A stretch of 64,000 nt of DNA from Muribaculaceae bacterium. GTDB taxonomy: Bacteria; Bacteroidota; Bacteroidia; Bacteroidales; Muribaculaceae. The notes under the pieces were generated by a model, which saw nothing but the letters and a program-made list of their open reading frames with translations, did no database searches and was not told where the DNA came from. The DNA is taken from the NCBI GenBank assembly GCA_017940245.1, contig JAGAYZ010000025.1, positions 1-64,000 of the forward strand. The letters are read 5' to 3'. Positions 56,783 to 64,000 of this stretch are shown one piece after another; position 1 is the stretch's first letter; each line of letters begins with the position of its first letter. The translations under genes were made by a program, and so were the position numbers.

Positions 56783-56816
56783 GTTTACTTTGATTTTTCC
56801 GAAACGCCGCCTAACT
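56755..56816. repeat. 62-bp direct repeat, copy 1 (glsA promoter)
   Basis: Starts GTTAGTGCAAGTTGAGCG and ends CCGCCTAACT; it carries most of the active glsA promoter. Confidence 0.9.
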
Positions 56817-56833
56817 TGGGCCGACAGGCCAAC

Positions 56834-56895
56834 GTTAGTGCAAATCGAGCGAAAAAGCAAAGTTTACTTTGATTTTTCCGAAACGCAGCCTAACT
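56834..56895. repeat. 62-bp direct repeat, copy 2 (decayed promoter)
   Basis: Same 62 bases with three substitutions, 79 bases further. The -7 box here reads TAACGTTG instead of TAACTTTG, so this copy is probably inactive. Confidence 0.9.
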
Positions 56896-56900
56896 AGAAG

Positions 56901-57074
56901 GGCAACGTGGAGAATGCAAACAAACTTGTAAGATTCTATCTACCAAAAGGAACTGATTTTGACGCCGTTAGCAACGCCACTATACATAAAATACAAAGAA
57001 AATTGAACTCAAGACCAAGAAAAAAACTTGATTTCAGCACACCTCTAAAAGAGTTCTTCAAACATTTTCTGTAA
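56901..57074 (+). pseudogene. IS30-family transposase remnant (C-terminal end)
   Basis: A 57-codon open stretch to a stop at 57072-57074 encodes VENANKLVRFYLPKGTDF, later IQRKLNSRPRKKLDF and STPLKEFFKHFL. This is the C-terminal part of IS30-type transposases, with the PKGTDF and LNxRPRKxL motifs. The catalytic core and any start are missing and the left side is replaced by the 62-bp repeats, so it is a relic. Confidence 0.8.
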
Positions 57075-57110
57075 ATTTGCAACATAATATGCATTTGCTT
57101 GTTGACTCTA

Positions 57111-57185
57111 CAGCAAAAATTAAATGTTGTTTAATTTTGCTTTCACCTTGCTCAATATTTGGCTTTTCGCTCGCTTATTCGTCAT
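57111..57185 (+). repeat. 75-bp direct repeat, copy 1 (decayed pyrG promoter)
   Basis: Starts CAGCAAAAATTAAATGTTGT, which has a small inverted repeat AAAATTAAA/TTTAATTTT. TTTG is present at 57158-57161 with the right spacing, but the -7 position reads TCATGTTG. It is followed by the palindromic GTTGACCTTCGGTCGAA at 57186-57202. Confidence 0.9.
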
Positions 57186-57255
57186 GTTGACCTTCGGTCG
57201 AAATTACTTCCGCTCGGAAATGCTCAAATAAATTTTGATAATATTGGCGGCGGTT

Positions 57256-57330
57256 CAGCAAAAATTAAATGTTGTTTAATTTTGCATTCACCTTGCTCAA
57301 TATTTGGCATTTCGCTCGCTTATTCGTAAT
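57256..57330 (+). repeat. 75-bp direct repeat, copy 2 (pyrG promoter)
   Basis: Second copy, period 145, with few changes; it runs into an intact -7 box. Confidence 0.9.
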
Positions 57331-57334
57331 TTTG
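57303..57334 (+). promoter_or_regulatory. Promoter of pyrG
   Basis: TTTG (57303-57306), exactly 20 bases, TAATTTTG (57327-57334), about 30 bases before the GTG start. Confidence 0.75.
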
Positions 57335-57353
57335 CAGGTTGAATTTTTTGTAA

Positions 57354-58985
<1,632 letters not shown>

Positions 58986-59042
58986 TAACCAAGAACCTCC
59001 GGCACGTGGCCGGAGCAGATTTTTACACCGTAATATTGATAT

Positions 59043-61151
59043 ATGGATAAAAACACCATCACTGGAATGTTGCTCATGTGCGCCGTGATTTTCGGCTTCA
59101 TGTGGCTCAACTCGCCCAGCGAGGCCGAGCGAGCCGAGATGCAGCGACAGCAGGATTCCATTGCCCGTGTGCAAAAAGAGGCTAAAACCAAAGCCGCCAG
59201 CGCCACCATAGACATGCTCAATGTCGACGAGGTGAACCAACTCAAGAATGTGCTTGCACAGATGAAGGCCGACTCCACCGGACAACAGGCCATCATCGAC
59301 CGCGAGGGCGTGAAGGTTTCACTGGCTGGCAACGACTTGACCGGTACCATCGCACTGGCCGACACCACGCTCAACTTCGACGAGGTGCTCTCCAGCACCA
59401 GCGCCAATCCTGTCTTGCACAACCAGGCTGTGGCTGCCGTCAAGAAAGCCATGGACAGTTACTTGAAGAACGGCTCGTTTGCCAACTTTCTGAGTGGAAC
59501 CGAGCAAATTGTGAAACTGCAAAATGACTCTCTGCTGGTGGAAGTATCCACCAAGGGAGGCGTAATCTCTCGCGCTTCACTCAAAGCCTACAAGGCATTT
59601 AACGCCCCCATGGTAGAAGTGTTCACTCCGGGTGAAAACAATTACAGTTTCACACTGAGCAACAACACCCAGCGATTTGAAACCAAAGACTTCTATTTCA
59701 CTCCCGAACAGGTGACCGACACCAGTGTGGTGATGAGTCTGGACCTGGGCGGCGGCGCCAAGTGGTCGCTGCGCTACAGCCTGGAACCGAAGTCCTACAT
59801 GGTGCGCATGGCCATGGAGCAGACCGGCATGCAAAGCATCATCCCGCTCAATATCAACAGCGTGGACTTCAACTGGCACCAAAAGATGGCACGCCACGAA
59901 GAAGGAAAAATGTTTGAGGAGCGCAACTCGGCCATCTACTACAAGTACTATGGCGACGGCGACGTGGAATATACCAAGGAAAGCGGCGACGACGAGAAGG
60001 ACATCAAAGACAAACTCAAGTGGATTTCCACCAAGAACCAGTTCTTCAGCGCCGTGCTCATCGCCGACAGCCTTTTCAGCGGAGCTCAACTCACCAGCAA
60101 GGAAATGCAGAAGGGCACCGAAGAGTATCAGAAGTATCTCAAGGACATGACCATACGCACGTCCATCCCCTATGCGAGCGACAAGGCCAGTCCAGCGGCT
60201 TTCTACTTCTACTTGGGTCCCAACCGATACCACACGCTCTCGGTCATGGACAAGTTCTCGCCCGGCGAAGACCTGAAACTCACCAAGCTCATCCCGCTGG
60301 GATGGAAGCTCTTCCGCTGGATCAACACAGGTGTGATTATTCCCGTGTTCAACTGGCTGGGCAAGTTCATCAGCAATTACGGCATCATCATCTTGCTGCT
60401 CACCATTCTCATCAAGCTCGTGCTCTCGCCGCTCACGTTCAAGAGCTACATGTCGCAAGCCAAAATGCGCATTCTGGCTCCCGATGTGGCTGCCATCAAC
60501 GAGCAATACCCCAATCAGGAGGATGCCATGAAGCGCCAGCAGAAGACCATGGAGCTCTACAGCTTGGCCGGTGCCAGCCCCTTCGGCGGCTGCCTGCCCA
60601 TGCTGCTGCAGATGCCCATCCTCATTGCCATGTTCACGTTCTTCCCCTCGTGTATCGAGCTGCGCGGACAGTCGTTCCTGTGGGCCAACGACCTTTCGGC
60701 TCCCGACAAGATTGTGGAGTGGACCGGACAAATTCCGTTCATCACCAACTACTTCGGCAACCACATCAGCCTGTTCTGCTTGCTCATGACGGTGACCAAC
60801 ATCATCTACACCTATCTCACCATGCAGTCGCAGAGCCAGCAGAACGCCATGCCCGGCATGAAGTGGATGATGTATCTGATGCCCATCATGTTCCTCGTGT
60901 TCTTCAACAATTACGCGTCGGGCTTGAGTTACTACTACTTTATCTCACTGCTCATCACCATCGCGCAGACCTATCTGTGCCGCTTGTTTGTGAGCGAAGA
61001 CAAAGTGCGTGCCCAGATTGCCGAGAATCGCAAGAAGCCCAAAAAGAAAAGTGGTTTCATGGCTCGCCTCGAGGAAGCTCAGCGCCAGCAACAAGCCATG
61101 CTGCGCGAACAGGAAAAGCGCAAGGGAGGCAAGAGCAAAGCGCGTCGATGA
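59043..61151 (+). CDS. yidC: Membrane protein insertase YidC
   Basis: YidC inserts inner-membrane proteins, alone or with SecYEG. The 702-residue product has an N-terminal span (MLLMCAVIFGFMWL), a large periplasmic beta domain (about residues 60-420), and the conserved membrane part with YGIIILLLTILIKLVLSPLT, ASPFGGCLPMLLQMPILIAM and the last spans MYLMPIMFLVFFNNYASGLS, ending in a basic Lys/Arg tail. The periplasmic part is longer than in E. coli. The pyrG-yidC pairing is typical of Bacteroidales. Confidence 0.95.
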   Translation: MDKNTITGMLLMCAVIFGFMWLNSPSEAERAEMQRQQDSIARVQKEAKTKAASATIDMLNVDEVNQLKNVLAQMKADSTGQQAIIDREGVKVSLAGNDLTGTIALADTTLNFDEVLSSTSANPVLHNQAVAAVKKAMDSYLKNGSFANFLSGTEQIVKLQNDSLLVEVSTKGGVISRASLKAYKAFNAPMVEVFTPGENNYSFTLSNNTQRFETKDFYFTPEQVTDTSVVMSLDLGGGAKWSLRYSLEPKSYMVRMAMEQTGMQSIIPLNINSVDFNWHQKMARHEEGKMFEERNSAIYYKYYGDGDVEYTKESGDDEKDIKDKLKWISTKNQFFSAVLIADSLFSGAQLTSKEMQKGTEEYQKYLKDMTIRTSIPYASDKASPAAFYFYLGPNRYHTLSVMDKFSPGEDLKLTKLIPLGWKLFRWINTGVIIPVFNWLGKFISNYGIIILLLTILIKLVLSPLTFKSYMSQAKMRILAPDVAAINEQYPNQEDAMKRQQKTMELYSLAGASPFGGCLPMLLQMPILIAMFTFFPSCIELRGQSFLWANDLSAPDKIVEWTGQIPFITNYFGNHISLFCLLMTVTNIIYTYLTMQSQSQQNAMPGMKWMMYLMPIMFLVFFNNYASGLSYYYFISLLITIAQTYLCRLFVSEDKVRAQIAENRKKPKKKSGFMARLEEAQRQQQAMLREQEKRKGGKSKARR

Positions 61152-61216
61152 TTGGCACACTATTTGCATGAATTGTCAACGACAACGATTTTAGTAACAA
61201 TTAATACACATCAGTT

Positions 61217-61717
61217 ATGGTACAGTATCAATGTCCTAAATGTCACAGCCAGTTCACCACAGCCGAGCAGGTGAACACCGTTCGCTGCCCCTATTGCGGC
61301 AACGAGTTCCAAGTGATCACGGGTCAACCGGGTCAGCAACCGCCACAATTCGGCCAGCAGCAACAGTACGGTCAGCAGCCTCAGTACGGCCAGCCTCAGT
61401 ATGGCCAGCAGCCCCAGTACGGGCCGCAGATGGCTTATGGCCCGCAACCGGCCGACATCGGCGTGTTTGATGCCGGACCGTCGGGCAAGAGCCGCGGTGT
61501 GGCCGGCCTGCTCGCCATCCTCTTAGGCTATTTGGGAGTACACTACTTCTACCTGGGCAAAACCGGTGGTGGCTTCCTGTGCATCCTGCTCTCCTGCGTC
61601 ACCTGCGGATGCTGGTCGATTCTCACGCTCATCCAGGGCATCTTGATGATGACCATGAAATCCGACGATTTTGAGCGTAAATACGTCTACAGCACCTCCA
61701 CGATGCCACTGTTCTGA
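61217..61717 (+). CDS. TM2-domain protein with N-terminal zinc ribbon
   Basis: The 166-residue product has a zinc ribbon (CPKCHSQF ... RCPYCGNEF), a Gln/Tyr/Pro-rich linker of GQPQYGQQ-type repeats (about residues 36-80), then the TM2 domain with two spans: AGLLAILLGYLGVHYFYLGK, followed by GGGFLCILLSC and ILTLIQGILMMTM. TM2 proteins are small membrane proteins of unclear role. The stop overlaps the next start (TGATG), so it is coupled to the muramidase gene. Confidence 0.85.
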   Translation: MVQYQCPKCHSQFTTAEQVNTVRCPYCGNEFQVITGQPGQQPPQFGQQQQYGQQPQYGQPQYGQQPQYGPQMAYGPQPADIGVFDAGPSGKSRGVAGLLAILLGYLGVHYFYLGKTGGGFLCILLSCVTCGCWSILTLIQGILMMTMKSDDFERKYVYSTSTMPLF

Positions 61718-62478
61718 TGGCGCGTGCAGGCCGAAAAAGCACCTCTTCACCAAGGCCCGACTACATCAAGTGGGCCTTGGTGGCGGGAGCGGCGATTATC
61801 GTAGTTCTCGTTGGTTTTTTAGCCCGGCGCTACTGGTGGCACCCCACCGTGAACGTAGACAAATACCCCATCAAGGGCATCGACGTGTCGGGACATAACT
61901 CCATCACCGACTGGAACGCGGTGGCGCAAAGCGGCATCACATTTGTCTACATCAAGGCCAGCGAAGGCGCATCCTACACCAATCCGCACTTCCATCAGCA
62001 ATACACCGGAGCCCGCAAGGCCGGACTGATGGTGGGCTGCTACCACTTCTTCCGCAAAAACCGTGACGGCGTGGCGCAGGCATCACACTTCATCGCTTCG
62101 GTGGCCAGGCTCCAGCTCGACCTGCCGCTGGTGGTCGACGTGGAAGACTGGAACGGAGACCGGGGCATAGACGAGGCCACCACGCGTCGGCGGCTCACCG
62201 ACATGGTTTCCACGCTCGAGCGACACGGATTCAAGGTGATGATCTACACCAATGGCGACGGACACAAGGCCTATTACCTGCCCGCGCTCGACGGCCACGA
62301 CCTGTGGCTCAGTTCGTTCAACGAGCCCGAAAAGATGCAACACGTGGGGCACCGCATACAGCAGTACAGCCACTGGGGCACCATCGACGGCGTGGAGGGC
62401 GACGTGGACCTCAACGTGTTCATGGGCTCCAAGCAAGAATGGAATCAATGGCTCGATTCACTTCAATTGAATCCCTAA
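61717..62478 (+). CDS. GH25-family muramidase, membrane-anchored
   Basis: The 253-residue product has an N-terminal membrane anchor (WALVAGAAIIVVLVGFLARRY) and a glycoside hydrolase 25 barrel: IKGIDVSGHNSITDW (first catalytic Asp region), FVYIKASEGASYTN, GCYHFFR, LVVDVEDW (Asp and Glu) and the ending GVEGDVDLNVFMGS. The family cleaves the MurNAc-GlcNAc bond of peptidoglycan. It overlaps the TM2 gene by one base and is followed by a small secreted protein gene after 12 bases. Confidence 0.92.
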   Translation: MARAGRKSTSSPRPDYIKWALVAGAAIIVVLVGFLARRYWWHPTVNVDKYPIKGIDVSGHNSITDWNAVAQSGITFVYIKASEGASYTNPHFHQQYTGARKAGLMVGCYHFFRKNRDGVAQASHFIASVARLQLDLPLVVDVEDWNGDRGIDEATTRRRLTDMVSTLERHGFKVMIYTNGDGHKAYYLPALDGHDLWLSSFNEPEKMQHVGHRIQQYSHWGTIDGVEGDVDLNVFMGSKQEWNQWLDSLQLNP

Positions 62479-62490
62479 TTATCAACGACT

Positions 62491-63078
62491 ATGGCACGAA
62501 AATTATCTTCTCTGCTCGCTCTGCTGATTTGCAGCTTGGCTGCTCAGGCTTCTATCTACACCTGGAGCAAATACAACCTCACCTTTGAGGTGCCTGACAA
62601 CGGATTCGTCACCTATAGTTCCAACACCCGATTCGAGATTCAGTGGGACGAAATGGTGATGACGGTGCACCTGTATAATAAGGACAAGAGCGACGACAAA
62701 TTCCTGCGCGAGAACTTGCAACGCAAAGCGCTGAGCTACAACATGTACGACCTCAAGCAAGGCAAGAGCAAGGTCAAAGGATTCAAGGGACTGAACATCT
62801 CCGGCACCATGCCCGACGGCTCGCGGGCCATCATCGCCGACCTTATCTCCAAAAAGCAAAACCTGATTGTGGAAATCACCATCAACTACCTCTACGGCAA
62901 CCGCGAGGTGGTGGACGACATCATCAAGAGCTTCGCCGAAAACAAAAAACAGCAGCCCAACCACGAGAAGAAGCGCCAGCGCGTGCAGTCGAAACAGGAG
63001 GCCGACAGGCAGAACAAACAAGAAAAGAAACAGCCCGCCACGCCACGCCGCGACGAAGGCCCCCTCTATGATGCCTAA
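62491..63078 (+). CDS. Secreted protein with basic Gln/Lys-rich tail, function unknown
   Basis: The 195-residue product has a signal peptide (MARKLSSLLALLICSLAAQA), a beta-rich globular part to about residue 148 (KYNLTFEVPDNGFVTYSSNT, then NLIVEITINYLYGNREVVDD) and a disordered, charged tail (KKRQRVQSKQEADRQNKQEK). No family is recognised. By position it belongs to the muramidase group, so a periplasmic role is plausible. Confidence 0.65.
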   Translation: MARKLSSLLALLICSLAAQASIYTWSKYNLTFEVPDNGFVTYSSNTRFEIQWDEMVMTVHLYNKDKSDDKFLRENLQRKALSYNMYDLKQGKSKVKGFKGLNISGTMPDGSRAIIADLISKKQNLIVEITINYLYGNREVVDDIIKSFAENKKQQPNHEKKRQRVQSKQEADRQNKQEKKQPATPRRDEGPLYDA

Positions 63079-63111
63079 ATAATCATTCAACACAAAAAAG
63101 ACACAACCAGC

Positions 63112-64000
63112 ATGAAAAAGATACTCCCAACTCTAGCCGGCATGGCAATCACAGCAATAGCGGCCTGCGCACAAACCCAGGCCGACTATCTGCTCTTCCC
63201 GCTCATCTTTGAACAGCAGCAGACCCTCGACGAATCCATCACGGCACCACCGCTGCAGGCCGAGCAAGCCGACGCCTACCAGCTCGACGCTCACGACCAG
63301 TGGCTCAAGCAGGCACAGCAGCTCTCGCGCCACATCCATGCCACCCGCTATCGCGCCATGATGGCTCACCCGCAACTCGTGGCCTACAACGAGCACTCGC
63401 TGCCCGAGCCACCCGAAGAGTATGAGCTCACCGCCGACCCGTCGCAGGGCATGCTCACCATCGCACCGCCGCAAGTGGCGCAGCCGGTGGAAACCACCAT
63501 TGCCGAGCCACCTGTCAACGTGCGCAACTGGCTGCACACCTTCCAAAGCTCGCTCCACTTCACACAAGCCTACATCAGCGACAACTGGTATCAGGGCGGT
63601 GAAAACAACTTCAACATCCTGGCCGACCTCAAGTGGGAGTGCAACCTCAACCAGGAGAAGCATCCCAAGTGGCTCTTCAACAACATGGTGGCCTACAAGC
63701 TGGGCGTGGCCACCGCACCCGGCGACTCACTGCGCAAATACATGATCAACGAGGACAACTTCCTCTACACCTCGCAACTGGGCTACAAGGCCGTGAAGCA
63801 CTGGTACTACAGCGCCATGCTACAATTCAAGACCCAGTTTTTCAACAACTACAAGAGCAACACGCGCCAGATGACCGCCGCACTGCTCTCGCCCGCCGAG
63901 CTGAACCTGGGTCTCGGTATGACCTACGACCACAAGACGCCCGACGGCAACCGCACCATCACCGTGGCCATCGCGCCGCTGTCCTACAACCTGAAGATTT
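63112..64000 (+). CDS. DUF3078-like outer-membrane protein, truncated by the window end
   Basis: Starts MKKILPTLAGMAITAIAACA with a signal peptide (cleavage near CAQ). After a Pro/Gln-rich stretch (to about residue 140) comes NWLHTFQSSLHFTQAYISDN followed by WYQGGENNFNIL, the start of the DUF3078 barrel of Bacteroidota. The frame is open at 64000, so 296 residues are seen and the rest lies outside. Function unknown, probably an outer-membrane barrel. Confidence 0.8.
   Translation, partial: MKKILPTLAGMAITAIAACAQTQADYLLFPLIFEQQQTLDESITAPPLQAEQADAYQLDAHDQWLKQAQQLSRHIHATRYRAMMAHPQLVAYNEHSLPEPPEEYELTADPSQGMLTIAPPQVAQPVETTIAEPPVNVRNWLHTFQSSLHFTQAYISDNWYQGGENNFNILADLKWECNLNQEKHPKWLFNNMVAYKLGVATAPGDSLRKYMINEDNFLYTSQLGYKAVKHWYYSAMLQFKTQFFNNYKSNTRQMTAALLSPAELNLGLGMTYDHKTPDGNRTITVAIAPLSYNLKI

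Noticed and set aside
61321..61450. Tandem repeat in the TM2 gene as a mobile or regulatory repeat
   Set aside because: It encodes a Gln/Tyr/Pro-rich linker in frame and is explained by the protein.

Overview
The window is a stretch of a Bacteroidota chromosome, most likely order Bacteroidales (Muribaculaceae or Prevotellaceae; the family is an inference). The evidence is the repeated Bacteroidota promoter form TTTG-N19/20-TAnnTTTG (for example 124-155, 21622-21652, 30264-30294, 39888-39919, 40879-40910, 56751-56782, 57303-57334), the scarcity of Shine-Dalgarno sites, PorU-type C25 proteases, BIG2, choice-of-anchor J and DUF3078-like secreted proteins, and lipoproteins with a Cys followed by acidic residues.

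Layout. 0-8.3 kb: secreted or envelope proteins (two outer-membrane barrel candidates, a PI-PLC-like lipoprotein, a dockerin protein, a YARHG protein) and msrA. 8.3-21.7 kb, all minus: one transcription/translation superoperon in the order tRNA-Thr(TGT), tRNA-Tyr, tRNA-Gly, tRNA-Thr(GGT), tuf, tRNA-Trp, secE, nusG, rplK, rplA, rplJ, rplL, attenuator-like hairpin, rpoB, rpoC. 21.7-26.5 kb, minus: dut, a TPR lipid-envelope-type protein, hydG and hydF ([FeFe]-hydrogenase maturation). 26.8-38.5 kb, plus: PorU-type sortase, rex, a small unknown gene, and two more full-length C25 paralogues. 38.6-42.4 kb: pncB, a nuclease-like gene, then a REP-type transposase (RAYT) surrounded by 33-bp repeats, palindromes and duplicated promoter modules.

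42.7-51.6 kb, plus: the most interesting locus. Four Cys-rich proteins with Cys at every fourth residue, each led by a twin-arginine signal, are followed without a break by a radical SAM/SPASM enzyme, a second Cys-rich maturase-like protein, a small accessory protein, tatA and tatC. Several gene pairs overlap by ATGA. The layout says that Cys-rich precursors are modified in the cytoplasm and exported folded by a dedicated Tat translocase. Four upstream genes for secreted or envelope proteins probably belong to the same transcription unit.

51.8-53.2 kb: an ATPase/nuclease-like gene bracketed by near-identical 46-bp repeats, which looks like an insertion. 53.5-57.4 kb: esterase, dgt and glsA (minus), then an IS30 transposase remnant and duplicated promoter segments. 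57.4-64 kb, plus: pyrG, yidC, a TM2 protein, a GH25 muramidase, a small secreted protein and a DUF3078-like protein cut by the window end. No rRNA or CRISPR array was seen.
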